64,000 nt of DNA, taken from positions 248,001 to 312,000 of the forward strand of contig NZ_JAPUBT010000001.1 of assembly GCF_030397665.1 (NCBI RefSeq), in the 5' to 3' direction. Below are positions 1-8,357 of the stretch, one piece after another; the first letter of the stretch is position 1; the number at the start of each line of letters is the position of its first letter. This DNA comes from Janthinobacterium sp. SUN073 (GTDB lineage: Bacteria; Pseudomonadota; Gammaproteobacteria; Burkholderiales; Burkholderiaceae_D). The position numbers and the translations under genes are program-made. Under the pieces are notes generated by a model. It searched no databases. It worked only from the letters and a program-made list of their open reading frames with translations, and had not been told where the DNA came from.

Positions 1-1768
1 CGCTGCGCGGCGCGGCGGGTACGGTGGCGGCTGGCGTCTGCGGCGTGCGCGCCGTGGGCTGCAGCTGGTCGGCGCTGGCGTTCATTTCGAACAGCAAGGC
101 TTCCAGCGCGCCCGCCACGGGGTCCAGCATGACCTGGCGCGCGCCGGCAAAATATTCCTCACGCAGCTTGCGCTCAAGTAAATCGCCCTGATACAGGCCC
201 AGGCGCAAGGACCACGGCCGTTGCGTGCGGTACGCCTCCAGCTGCTCAATGCGGTCCTGCAAGATCTCCAGCGCTTCCAGGCGCGACTGCAAGTCCATGC
301 GCCGCTCCTGCAGCTTCACCACTTTGTTTAAATCGGCCTCGACATTGGCCACCAGTTGCCGGTTGCCCAGATAAGACCAGCTCCAGCCGCCCAGGCAGGC
401 ACCCAGCGACACCGTGGCGGCAAAGAACACGGCATATTTGAAGCGCAGCTTGGCGCGGTTGGCATAGTTGGCCACCAGGTGCTTGTCGGCAAAAATCACC
501 TTGCGGAACAACTCCAGCAGGAAATAGCCATGCTGGCGCGCGCCCGATGGCACGGCGGCCGGGGCCGGCGCGAAGGCCAGGTCGAAGCGGCGCGCCACCT
601 GCTGCGAAGAGGCACTCACGGGCTCGCCCTCCTGCAGCGCGCTGGTGAAATAAAAGCCGCGGAACACGGGCTGGAACTGGAACGGGTTTTCCTCGAACAG
701 GGTGGCGATGAAGGCGCGCAGGGCCGGCTTGATGGCGGCAAATTCCAGCGGAAAAGTAAATACGCCGGGCGCCATCGTCTTGCGTTGCCGGTGCGCCATG
801 TTGGCCAGGCTCAGCTCCGTCAAGCCATCGTGCAATTCATCGAAACTCTGGTCGAAGAACGCCAGCAAGTCCGCCGTGGGCAGCTTGCGCTGGTAAGGCA
901 TGGTGGCGCCCCAGACGCGCTCGCGTTCGCTGCGTTCGGCATCGGCAAAAAACTCCGTGAAGCCGGCGATCAGGTCCGCCTTGGTAAACACGATGTACAG
1001 GGGTGCGAACACTTCCAGGCGTTCGATGACGTCCTGCACACGCTTGCGCAGGCTGCGCGCCAGTTGCATGCCCACGTCGGGGTTGCCTCCCAGTTCGGCG
1101 ATGCTGACGGCGATGAGGATGCCGTTGATGGGTGCCTTGCGCCGGTATTTTTTCAGCAGGTCGAGAAAGCCGAACCACTCGCCGCGATGCTCGTCAACGA
1201 CAGAATAACGTCCCGCCGTATCGAGCACGATGCCATCCGTGGTGAAAAACCAGTCGCAGTTGCGCGTGCCGCCCACGCCTTGCACGACCTTGCCGTCGGC
1301 GAAAGGGAATTGCAGGCCAGAATGCAGGATGGCGCTGCTCTTGCCGGCGGCCGGATTGCCGATGATCATGTACCACGGCAATTCGTACAGGGCGGCGGCG
1401 CCCGATTTGAGGCCCAGCTTGGACGTCTTGATGGTCTCGATGGCGGCCAGCATGCCCGTGCGCACCGCGTCGACTTCACCCTGCTGGGTGCTATTGGCCG
1501 TCGAGGCCGAGGCCGCTTGCGCGGCGGCGATCTCGGCCTCGTTGAGGATGGCTTGCCCCAGCGCCTGGGCATTGCGCCGCGCGCGGCGCCGGCGCCACAG
1601 CCACAAGCCCAGCCAGGTGACAAAGGCCAGCAACAGCAAGGCCAGCGCCCAGATCAGCGCCACTTCCAGCACCTCGGCCCCCAGGTACAGGAACACGGCC
1701 AGCGCCACGAAGCCGAGGATGGTCAGATTGCGGCTGTCGGAAAGGAAATACCAGATTCGTCGCAGCAT
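1..1768 (-). CDS. tssM: Type VI secretion membrane-complex protein TssM (IcmF family), N-terminal 589 residues; gene runs off the left edge
   Basis: TssM is the inner-membrane ATPase-like scaffold of the type VI secretion trans-envelope complex with TssL and TssJ. The frame opens at ATG 1768 (MLRRIWYF) and stays open to base 1. Two hydrophobic helices lie near residues 15-57, then a Walker A motif GNPAAGKSS near 137-145 followed by the IcmF-typical GTRNCDWFFT stretch, and a third membrane helix near residues 375-395 before the periplasmic part. Family members are about 1100-1300 residues, so roughly half is present. The next gene, 195 bases upstream, is an M15 peptidase on the same strand, as in some T6SS loci. 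Family assignment is secure; whether the system is functional cannot be judged here. Confidence 0.93.
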   Translation of the reverse strand, partial: MLRRIWYFLSDSRNLTILGFVALAVFLYLGAEVLEVALIWALALLLLAFVTWLGLWLWRRRRARRNAQALGQAILNEAEIAAAQAASASTANSTQQGEVDAVRTGMLAAIETIKTSKLGLKSGAAALYELPWYMIIGNPAAGKSSAILHSGLQFPFADGKVVQGVGGTRNCDWFFTTDGIVLDTAGRYSVVDEHRGEWFGFLDLLKKYRRKAPINGILIAVSIAELGGNPDVGMQLARSLRKRVQDVIERLEVFAPLYIVFTKADLIAGFTEFFADAERSERERVWGATMPYQRKLPTADLLAFFDQSFDELHDGLTELSLANMAHRQRKTMAPGVFTFPLEFAAIKPALRAFIATLFEENPFQFQPVFRGFYFTSALQEGEPVSASSQQVARRFDLAFAPAPAAVPSGARQHGYFLLELFRKVIFADKHLVANYANRAKLRFKYAVFFAATVSLGACLGGWSWSYLGNRQLVANVEADLNKVVKLQERRMDLQSRLEALEILQDRIEQLEAYRTQRPWSLRLGLYQGDLLERKLREEYFAGARQVMLDPVAGALEALLFEMNASADQLQPTARTPQTPAATVPAAPRS

Positions 1769-1963
1769 GATGAGCCCAGGGTGAGGTCGCAAAGCAAGGT
1801 GGATTCGACCCATGCTGACAGCAATACGGCGCGCCTTTGTTGACATATGGCAAGTACCAGGCGCCAGCGCACGGCAGGCGCTGGCGTGCCATTGACGCTG
1901 CGCAAGTAAGCTTGCAGCGGTGAAAATGATGGCGCGGCGCGGCGCTAGAATGGCTGGCGCGGC

Positions 1964-2803
1964 TTACTTGCCCAGCACGCGCGGTTGCGGCAATTCCGTG
2001 TGGCCAAAATCCATCATGGTCCAGCGCCCGCCCCAGCGCAGGCCCACCGATTCGGCCGTCACGCCATATAAACGGTAGCCGCGCATGGCCCAGGCATTTT
2101 TTTCAGAAATGATGAGCTTTCCTTCATGCATGAATGCGCAATCGGCCGCCAGGCCATACTGGTGATAGCTTTGAAACGCCCTGGCGTTGGTCACGTTCGG
2201 GCCCGCCGCCGCCAGCTGGTCCTGGCGCGCGGGGCTGCGATAGCCTTCCAGCAATACCATGTCGTAGCCATGCACGTCCTTCATGATCTTGAAGACCAGC
2301 AGCAAACGCTGCGCGTAGTCGTGGTCGAGCAATTGCCAGTTGCGGCTGGCGCCGCCCAGCAGCGGGCGCAGCTGCGTCACTTCCGCCGTGGAAAACAGCA
2401 GCGGCGGCAAGGTTGGAGGCGGCACCAGCTGTTCGCCTTTCAGCAAGTCGCTGACCTGGTCGTTGATGACATGTTGCCGGTCGGCATAGCCACGCAGGGC
2501 GATGCGGTCGCTGGACAACCACGCCAGCAGGGGCGGCACGATGACCAGCACGCTGCCTGCCAGGCTCAGCCAACGATGCCGCCACAGCAGCTGCCAGGCG
2601 CGCGTCATGCCCGAGCCCGTGTGCCGTTGCATGCGCTGCCACTGCGCGCCGCTGCCGCCTTTCAGATGCTGCGCGCGCCGCTGCACGCGCCAACCCAGGT
2701 TGACGAGCGTGTGCAGCACGATGGCGCGACCACCGGGAAACAGCAGCAGCCAGCAGGCAAAACAGGCCAGCAGGAAATACATCAGGACCAGGGCGACGAA
2801 CAT
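1964..2803 (-). CDS. Membrane-anchored M15 (VanY/CwlK-like) peptidoglycan peptidase, TagX-like
   Basis: This 279-residue protein has a hydrophobic N-terminus (residues 3-23), a second membrane segment near 79-96, and a C-terminal zinc peptidase domain. The M15 signature is readable: SYHQYGLAAD gives zinc ligands His214 and Asp221, and GHTEL gives His268; EGYRSPARQ just before is also family-typical. M15 enzymes cut D,D- or L,D-peptide bonds in peptidoglycan stems. A membrane-anchored M15-type enzyme, TagX, is encoded in Acinetobacter T6SS loci and helps the apparatus cross the cell wall. By analogy, and because tssM is next on the same strand, this is probably a T6SS biogenesis enzyme rather than an exported effector. 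The exact bond cleaved is not predictable. Confidence 0.85.
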   Translation of the reverse strand: MFVALVLMYFLLACFACWLLLFPGGRAIVLHTLVNLGWRVQRRAQHLKGGSGAQWQRMQRHTGSGMTRAWQLLWRHRWLSLAGSVLVIVPPLLAWLSSDRIALRGYADRQHVINDQVSDLLKGEQLVPPPTLPPLLFSTAEVTQLRPLLGGASRNWQLLDHDYAQRLLLVFKIMKDVHGYDMVLLEGYRSPARQDQLAAAGPNVTNARAFQSYHQYGLAADCAFMHEGKLIISEKNAWAMRGYRLYGVTAESVGLRWGGRWTMMDFGHTELPQPRVLGK

Positions 2804-2942
2804 GGGGCGCTCCGTGACAGGGATGGGCGTAGGCCGGATAGCAATTTCCCGGCGGTATCGCTAGATCGTAGGCGTCCGTGGCCCGCATGAGCGCGGTTTA
2901 CATCAAGGTCAGTCGAGTTTGATCCACTGCGGAGGTGATATT

Positions 2943-3620
2943 TTGTCTCTATTGAAAACCGGGGATGGCCAGGCGCACGGTCCTGACCTGCTGAGCAAGG
3001 CCGGCGCGGCTGGCGCGCACAGCGACGGCAAGGGCATCCTGTCGCAGCTCGAACACGGCGTCGCCGCGCCTGCGGCCAGGCCCGCCCTGCGTTGGCGCCC
3101 CGGCTGGCGGCACTGGGCCGCTGGCACGCTGTGCCTGGCGGTGCTGATCACGGCCATGCTCACTGATGACACGAGCATCATGCCGCCAGCGCCCGCCACG
3201 GCCGTGACTGTGGCTGCGCCCGCACCGCCGGCGCCATCCGCACCCATTGTGCCCCCGCACACAGTGCAGGCGGCCACCATCATCAATACGGCGGCCCCGC
3301 CCTTGCCTGCGGTCGCTGCCACAACGGCAAGCGCGCGCGCCAGCGCGCCACGCAAGGCAGCACCGCCCGCGCGCCCGCAGGGGCCGAGGCCGGCCGCAGC
3401 ACCCGGCGACAGCGATGTCGCCTTGCTGACGGCAATGGTGGCCCATGCGCACCAGCAGGAAGGCACGGCAAAACCCGTGCGCGACGTGGTGCTGCGCAGG
3501 CAGGAACAGGAAACGGCGGAACTGTTGCGGCGCTGTCAGCAGCTGGGCTTGATCGAAGGTATGCTGTGCCGCTCGCGTATCTGCTCGGGCCGCTGGGACA
3601 GCGATCCCGCCTGCCATTGA
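2943..3620 (+). CDS. Hypothetical single-pass membrane protein with Ala/Pro-rich periplasmic linker
   Basis: The start is taken as TTG at 2943 because GGAGGTGA (2931-2938), an almost perfect ribosome binding site, sits just before it; an ATG at 2919 in the same frame has no such site. The protein (225 residues) has a short cytoplasmic part, a basic and tryptophan-rich stretch, one membrane helix near residues 40-56, a long Ala/Pro linker, and a C-terminal helical region rich in Arg, Glu and Gln ending with three cysteines. The layout resembles secretion accessory proteins, but I recognise no family. It is divergent from the M15 peptidase, 139 bases away, so it may belong to the T6SS neighbourhood. 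Function unknown. Confidence 0.7.
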   Translation: MSLLKTGDGQAHGPDLLSKAGAAGAHSDGKGILSQLEHGVAAPAARPALRWRPGWRHWAAGTLCLAVLITAMLTDDTSIMPPAPATAVTVAAPAPPAPSAPIVPPHTVQAATIINTAAPPLPAVAATTASARASAPRKAAPPARPQGPRPAAAPGDSDVALLTAMVAHAHQQEGTAKPVRDVVLRRQEQETAELLRRCQQLGLIEGMLCRSRICSGRWDSDPACH

Positions 3621-3636
3621 GCGCCCGTGCGGGCTA

Positions 3637-4428
3637 TCACGTGTTTCTCGGGTGAGTGACCGCGTCCATGCGGCCTTGCAAAAAGCCTTCCATCAGCGCC
3701 AGCAACGCCTGCGGCTGCTCCTGGTGCGGTGCATGCCCGCATTGTTCGACCATGGCGGGCACGGCGTTGAGGGCCTGCGCCACGATCGTGTCGACCTGGG
3801 CCGCGCTGCCGTACTGGTCTTCGCTGCCCTGCAGCACCAGCGCCGGACATTCGACGGACGGCAGCAGGTATTCGATGTTCCAGAACTGGAAACCGTAGCT
3901 GAGCCAGGTATCCGACCAGGCCTTGAAGATGGATTCCGTCTTGTCGCCATGGTATTTCGCCAGCGCGCGCAGCTTGCCCGCGCCAAACGCCGCGTCCGCC
4001 ACGCGAATACCATCGAGCGTGACGCCCTCGACAAACACGTGCGCCGCTTCGGTGATGATGCCGCGCAAGCGCGGTGGCTGCTGCGCCGCATAAATGAGGG
4101 CGATGCTGCCGCCATCGGAGTGGCCGATGAGAAAATGGTCCTGTCCCGGCAGCAGTGCGGCTAACACTTGCGGCAACTCGCACAACGCGTAGTCGTGCAA
4201 ATAATGGAGCTGGCGGCGCGCCGCCAGCGGCGACGATTGCCCATAGCCGTGGCGGTCATACAGCAAGCCGCGGCAGCCCGTCGCCTGGCATAGCTGCGCG
4301 GGAAAATCTTTCCACATCGCACAGCAGCCGAGTCCCTCGTGCAGGAATACCAGGCAAGGCTTGGCGGGGTCGCCTTCAATCAATTCGTAATAGATATCGG
4401 TTTCGGCACTCAGGTTCAGTATCGGCAT
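3637..4428 (-). CDS. Alpha/beta hydrolase
   Basis: A 263-residue protein without signal peptide and with a complete alpha/beta hydrolase pattern: oxyanion region FLHEGLG near residue 28, nucleophile elbow GHSDGGS with Ser104, an acid in the EDQYG turn, and a catalytic histidine in GHAPHQEQP. The fold covers esterases, peptidases and dehalogenases, and no specificity determinant is recognisable. It is convergent with the hypothetical membrane protein (16 bases between stop codons) and starts at ATG 4428. The substrate is unknown; family membership is firm. Confidence 0.88.
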   Translation of the reverse strand: MPILNLSAETDIYYELIEGDPAKPCLVFLHEGLGCCAMWKDFPAQLCQATGCRGLLYDRHGYGQSSPLAARRQLHYLHDYALCELPQVLAALLPGQDHFLIGHSDGGSIALIYAAQQPPRLRGIITEAAHVFVEGVTLDGIRVADAAFGAGKLRALAKYHGDKTESIFKAWSDTWLSYGFQFWNIEYLLPSVECPALVLQGSEDQYGSAAQVDTIVAQALNAVPAMVEQCGHAPHQEQPQALLALMEGFLQGRMDAVTHPRNT

Positions 4429-4766
4429 GGGCTAGGCTCGCAACGGGTTGCGTATCGACAGGTCGGCTGCGCCTATTGTGCCATTGTCCTGCGCGGCATG
4501 CGTGGTGGCCCCATAAAAATAGCCTACGGGAAAAGATCTTGCCCCTTGCCCGCAAGGTGTTTGCGCCAGCACAAGTTAGCGCCGTTTTTCCGGTGGCCTT
4601 GCGCGCTTTTTGCCCGCGCGTTTACCTAGAATGGCTTACTCCAACAGCATGGAGCAGGCGGCTACCTTATCAGCCAGGACGTGACACTGGCCGTCACGGC
4701 AACAGATAGGGCGTCTTGCCGCACGACGACAGGTGCGGCGTCCAAACTATCGATCAGGAGTACATC
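4429..4766. other. Intergenic stretch without a recognisable gene
   Basis: These 338 bases separate the divergent alpha/beta hydrolase and the small 127-residue protein. No frame in it has a good ribosome binding site with a plausible protein. A short inverted repeat, gccgcac/gtgcggc, sits shortly before the downstream gene near 4718-4740. I found no confident sigma-70 promoter. It presumably carries the promoters of both flanking genes. Confidence 0.4.
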
Positions 4767-5150
4767 ATGGAAATGAAAGTGGAACATCGCACCGGTAGCA
4801 ACCTGGCACTGGAAGAAACCGATCTGCCGACGGAGCAGGAAGGAAAAAGCGCCAAAGGCGCGGCCGCACAGGACTTGAACCTGAGCCCCGCCGCCTTCAC
4901 CACCTATTACACGTGGACCGCCAATGGCGTGCATCCTTCGGTCAACTTCGCCAATGCCAACGTGAAAGCCAATTCCCGCGTATTTCTCAACATCAGCGAA
5001 TTTGGCGCGAATGCCCAGGACCGTTTCATCGGCGCCGCCCGCATGGCCGTGTACAACATCGCGCCGTACAACGGGGGCTTCCGGGCCTGGGTGGAAATCT
5101 CGTGGGGCAGCCCGCTCAAGGTCCGTTTCGACGTGTTTGTCGATCCCTGA
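4767..5150 (+). CDS. Small hypothetical protein, predicted beta-rich
   Basis: ATG 4767 follows CAGGAG with a six-base spacer, which decides the start over an upstream in-frame ATG at 4716. The product has 127 residues. Residues 1-35 are charged and probably disordered; from about residue 40 the chain alternates hydrophobic and polar residues with many Asn, Tyr, Phe and Trp (TTYYTWTANG, FRAWVEISWG, RFDVFVDP), as in a compact beta-sandwich. There is no signal peptide, no cysteine and no membrane helix. I do not recognise the family. It is monocistronic, with a tRNA-Asn terminator about 100 bases downstream on the other strand. Confidence 0.65.
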   Translation: MEMKVEHRTGSNLALEETDLPTEQEGKSAKGAAAQDLNLSPAAFTTYYTWTANGVHPSVNFANANVKANSRVFLNISEFGANAQDRFIGAARMAVYNIAPYNGGFRAWVEISWGSPLKVRFDVFVDP

Positions 5151-5252
5151 TCCGGGAAACACTGCGCGTGTCCCTGCCACCAGCAGAGCGGCACCGCGTA
5201 TGTCGCTAAGACACTGAAGGGAGGGCAAGCGTGAACGGGAAACTGTGCGCGC

Positions 5253-5286
5253 AAAACAAAAGGGCCACGTGTTGCCACGTGGCCCT
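5253..5286 (-). terminator. Rho-independent terminator of tRNA-Asn copy 1
   Basis: Perfect 11-bp inverted repeat agggccacgtg (5261-5271) and cacgtggccct (5276-5286) with a four-base loop. Read on the minus strand it is followed by TTTTGTTTTG. It lies 17 bases past the CCA end of the tRNA. Confidence 0.85.
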
Positions 5287-5302
5287 TTGCTACTGCTTGT
5301 TC

Positions 5303-5378
5303 TGGCTCCCCGACCTGGACTCGAACCAGGGACCTGCGGATTAACAGTCCGTCGCTCTACCAACTGAGCTATCAGGGA
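5303..5378 (-). tRNA. tRNA-Asn(GTT), copy 1
   Basis: This 76-base gene folds as a standard cloverleaf on the minus strand: acceptor TCCCTGA pairs with TCGGGGA, the anticodon loop CTGTTAA carries GTT, the T arm has GGTTCGAGTCC, and the 3' CCA is encoded. The sequence is identical to the copies at 17727, 18341 and 18553. It stands alone between its own promoter and terminator. Confidence 0.97.
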
Positions 5379-5389
5379 AAGGAGGCCGA

Positions 5390-5418
5390 ATTATATACGT
5401 CAAAATTTCGCATGTCCA
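5390..5418 (-). promoter_or_regulatory. Sigma-70 promoter of tRNA-Asn copy 1
   Basis: On the minus strand TGGACA (-35, 5418-5413), a 17-base spacer and TATAAT (-10, 5395-5390) lie just upstream of the tRNA. Copies 2 and 3 have the same -35 and spacing, which supports the call. Confidence 0.85.
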
Positions 5419-5636
5419 GTTTCAATCTGCATGGCCAGCAAAATACGCCGCCAGGGAACAAGCCTTGCCAGGTGGCTGGGTCCGTCTGCGCGGCGCCACG
5501 CAAGATAGTAGAATAGCCAGGCCTTGCCGACACGCAAGGCACTAACGGCATGCCGGCAGCGGGGCGTCGACCACCGCGCCGCCAGCATGCGCTTGCAAGG
5601 CTCACCCTTGCCCCTGGCTGACTGCTCTCACCCGAC

Positions 5637-6344
5637 ATGACAGAATCAAGCGCATCCCTGGTGGACAAGCCCGGCAGCGGCGACAGCTCGGCGGAAATTG
5701 CCGAGCATATCGCGGCCGCCATCGTGGCGCGCCAATTGCCGCCCGGTACGCGGCTGCGCGAAGAGGCGCTGAGCCGCCTGTATGGCGTCAGCCGCACCAA
5801 GATCCGCGCCGCCCTGCTGATCCTGTCCAAAGACAAACTGATCCGCATGGTGCCCGACAAGGGCGCCTTCGTCAGCCAGCCCACAGAAGCGGAAGCGCGC
5901 GACATCTTCGCCGCGCGGCGCATCATCGAAGCGGCCCTGGCGCGCGAATTCGTCGCGCGGGCCAAACCCGCCGACTACCGGATGCTGGAGCGGCACCTGA
6001 AAGCGGAGCGCCTGGCGCTGGCGCAAGCGACGCCGCTGCGCTCGCAACTGCTGGGCGACTTCCACATCTTGCTGGCCGACATCGCCGGCAACGCCGTGCT
6101 GCGCGATATCGTGCGCGAACTGGTGGGCCGCAGCTCGCTGATCACCATGCTGTACCAGTCCGGGCACGCCGCAGCCTGCTCGTATGACGAACACGGCCGC
6201 TTTCTGGAGGCGGCGCGCAGCGGTGACGCGGACCTGGCGGCGCGCCTGATGGTCGAGCACCTGACGCATGTGGAAGCGGCCTTGCGCTTCGACGGCAGTG
6301 CCGGCGACGCCAAAAAAGACCTGGTCGCGGCGCTACTGATGTAA
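5637..6344 (+). CDS. GntR-family transcriptional regulator (FCD/FadR-type effector domain)
   Basis: A 235-residue regulator. Residues about 20-85 form the GntR winged helix-turn-helix, with the family-typical PPGTRLREEALSRLYGVSRT stretch; residues about 95-220 form an all-helical FCD ligand domain with the DIFAARRIIE start and a conserved histidine in GDFHILL. FCD regulators sense small carboxylates or related metabolites. The gene is convergent with an AzgA-type purine permease, so a role in purine or nitrogen metabolism is possible but unproven. ATG 5637 lacks a strong ribosome binding site. Confidence 0.88.
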   Translation: MTESSASLVDKPGSGDSSAEIAEHIAAAIVARQLPPGTRLREEALSRLYGVSRTKIRAALLILSKDKLIRMVPDKGAFVSQPTEAEARDIFAARRIIEAALAREFVARAKPADYRMLERHLKAERLALAQATPLRSQLLGDFHILLADIAGNAVLRDIVRELVGRSSLITMLYQSGHAAACSYDEHGRFLEAARSGDADLAARLMVEHLTHVEAALRFDGSAGDAKKDLVAALLM

Positions 6345-6352
6345 ACCGCCCC

Positions 6353-6391
6353 ATCAAAAAAGGCCGCCCCTGCGGATGCACGGGCGGCCTT
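6353..6391 (-). terminator. Terminator between the GntR regulator and the purine permease
   Basis: Inverted repeat aaggccgccc (6360-6369) and gggcggcctt (6382-6391), 12-base loop. On the minus strand the stem is followed by TTTTTTGATG, so it mainly ends the permease transcript; in the other direction the T-run is poor. Confidence 0.75.
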
Positions 6392-6438
6392 GTCATTGCG
6401 CCGGCAACTGCTTGCCGATGCCTGTCCTACTCTCCTCG

Positions 6439-7737
6439 CTATTCGCCCAGGTAGATAAACTTGAACAGGAAGATGGCGGCGATGATGTAAGCCACCACCG
6501 ACACTTGCTTGCCCTTGCCCGTCAACAGTTTCAATACAGCGTAGGTGATGAAGCCGAACGCCACGCCGCTGGCCACCGAATAGGTAAATGGCATCATCAG
6601 CGCCGTGATGGCGGCTGGAATGCTTTCCGTGCTGTCATCCCAGTCGATGAAGGTCAGTTCGCGCAGCATCAGGCAGGCGACGTACAGCAGCGCGGGCGCC
6701 GTCGCGTACGGCGGCACCGTGTGCGCCAGCGGAGCGAAGAACAGGCTGCCCAGGAACAGCAGCGCGACGGCCACGGCCGTCAAGCCCGTGCGGCCACCCG
6801 CTTGCACGCCGGCCGCGCTTTCCACGAAGGCCGTCGTGCTGGACGTACCCAGGCAGGCGCCGGCGGCAATCGCCGTGCTGTCGGCCAGCAAGGCCTTGTT
6901 CATGCGTTCCATCTTGCCGTCTTTTAACAAGCCGGCACGGTTGGCCACGCCCATCAGGGTGCCCGTCGCATCAAACAATTCCACCAGGAAAAACACCAGC
7001 ACGACGTTGACGATGCCGATCGACAGCGCGCCCATGATGTCGAGCTTGAACAGGGTCGGCTCGATGGCGGGCGGCGTGGAAACGATGCCGTTGAACTGGT
7101 TGCCGCCAAAGAAGAAGCTGGCGACGGTGATGGTGAGAATGCCGATCAGGATGGCGCCCGGCACTTTCAGGCGGTCCAGCGCGACGATGATGAAAAAACC
7201 GAGGATGGCCAGGATGGGCGCCGCCTGGTGCAAGTCGCCCAGGGCGATGATGGTGGCCGGGTTCGACACCACCACGCCCGCGCTTTTCAGGGAAATGATG
7301 GCCAGGAACAGGCCGATACCGACAGTGATGGCCGTGCGCAACGCGGGCGGGATGCTGTTGATGATCATCTCGCGCACCTTGAACAGGCTGACGAGGATAA
7401 ACAGGCAGCCGGAAATGAAGACGGCGCCCAGCGCCACTTCCCAGCTCATGCCCATGCCCTTGACCACCGTGTACGAGAAGTACGCATTCAGGCCCATGCC
7501 CGGCGCCAGCGCGATCGGGTAGTTCGCATACAGGCCCATGATCAGGGTGCCGATGGCGGCCGCCAGGCAGGTGGCGACGAAAACGGCGTCTTTCGGCATG
7601 CCCGCGTCGCCGAGGATGGACGGGTTGACGAAGATGATGTAGGCCATCGTCAGGAACGTGGTCAGGCCGGCCAGCAGCTCCGTGCGCACATTGGTCCCGT
7701 TGTCCTTCAGTTTGAAATAGCGTTCCAGGAACTGCAT
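6439..7737 (-). CDS. NCS2-family purine permease, AzgA-like (guanine/hypoxanthine)
   Basis: This 432-residue membrane protein has about 12-14 hydrophobic segments. It begins MQFLERYFKLKDNGTNVRTE, a start typical of the AzgA (COG2252) branch, followed by LAGLTTFLTMAYI and the substrate-site segment APGMGLNAYFSY. Members such as E. coli GhxP and GhxQ import guanine and hypoxanthine with protons. The same window encodes a purine phosphoribosyltransferase and purA (37-39 kb), which would use the imported bases. The gene is monocistronic, with a terminator behind it. Specificity among purines is inferred from the family. Confidence 0.92.
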   Translation of the reverse strand: MQFLERYFKLKDNGTNVRTELLAGLTTFLTMAYIIFVNPSILGDAGMPKDAVFVATCLAAAIGTLIMGLYANYPIALAPGMGLNAYFSYTVVKGMGMSWEVALGAVFISGCLFILVSLFKVREMIINSIPPALRTAITVGIGLFLAIISLKSAGVVVSNPATIIALGDLHQAAPILAILGFFIIVALDRLKVPGAILIGILTITVASFFFGGNQFNGIVSTPPAIEPTLFKLDIMGALSIGIVNVVLVFFLVELFDATGTLMGVANRAGLLKDGKMERMNKALLADSTAIAAGACLGTSSTTAFVESAAGVQAGGRTGLTAVAVALLFLGSLFFAPLAHTVPPYATAPALLYVACLMLRELTFIDWDDSTESIPAAITALMMPFTYSVASGVAFGFITYAVLKLLTGKGKQVSVVAYIIAAIFLFKFIYLGE

Positions 7738-7812
7738 GATTAACCCCTTGTTTTGGTAAAACCGCGCGCCGGGTCTTGGCCCATGCGCATCTTTTTTTCT
7801 TGCAACAACTGT

Positions 7813-8214
7813 TTACTTGGTCGGTACGTTGGCAGGCTTGAAGGCCCACCAGCGGCTGCCCGCAAAATTCCAGACCAGCCCGATGCCCGTCGCCAGCACC
7901 TGCGCCAGCCAGTAATACCAGCCCAGTTGGTGTACCAGCAGCCACATCAGGCCCGTATTGATGCACCAGCCTATGCCCAGCAAGGTGAAATACTTGGACG
8001 CCGCCTCGCCATGGCCCTTGTCGCTTTTAAACGTGAAAAAGTAATTGAGGAGGTAGTTGACGACGGAACCCATGATGTAGCCGATGCCGGAAGCGGCGGC
8101 GGCGCTGATGCCGGCCCATTCCACGCCGCCCCACAGCACGCTGTATTGCACGGCCGTGCCGGAAGCGCCGACGGCGGCGAAACGCAAAAATTGGTGATGC
8201 AGGGAATGAGACAT
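7813..8214 (-). CDS. GtrA-family membrane protein
   Basis: A 133-residue protein with four predicted membrane helices and the GtrA pattern: an early FAAVGASGT helix, GSVVNYLLNYFFTFKS in the middle, and a C-terminal WNFAGSRWWAF. GtrA proteins take part in moving polyprenyl-linked sugars across the inner membrane or in exopolysaccharide and glycan synthesis. No glycosyltransferase lies beside it, so it is an orphan here. ATG 8214 was chosen over an in-frame TTG six bases upstream; neither has a clear ribosome binding site. Confidence 0.85.
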   Translation of the reverse strand: MSHSLHHQFLRFAAVGASGTAVQYSVLWGGVEWAGISAAAASGIGYIMGSVVNYLLNYFFTFKSDKGHGEAASKYFTLLGIGWCINTGLMWLLVHQLGWYYWLAQVLATGIGLVWNFAGSRWWAFKPANVPTK

Positions 8215-8250
8215 TGTCAATTTTCAAATGAGCGAAAGCAGGATCGGACC

Positions 8251-8288
8251 AGAATAAAAAATGGCTACGATTGCTCGTAACCATTTTT
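8251..8288 (-). terminator. Terminator of the three-subunit dehydrogenase operon
   Basis: A 14-bp inverted repeat with one mismatch (8257-8270 and 8275-8288, loop TTGC). Read on the minus strand it ends in a T-rich run (TTTTTTATT). It lies between the stop of the cytochrome c subunit and the GtrA gene. Confidence 0.8.
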
Positions 8289-8357
8289 CAGCCTGCATTT
8301 TACTGCAAGTTGCGCCCAACGTTCATATTCGCCGCCGATTCTCCACGGCTCCGATGC

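Noticed and set aside
356..1843. Long open frame on the plus strand, 495 codons
   Set aside because: It is antisense to tssM, whose motifs are clear; the translation is Arg/Gln/His-rich and matches the usual GC-rich shadow pattern.
7738..7812. Possible purine riboswitch before the AzgA-type gene
   Set aside because: The leader is too short and lacks a three-way junction pattern.
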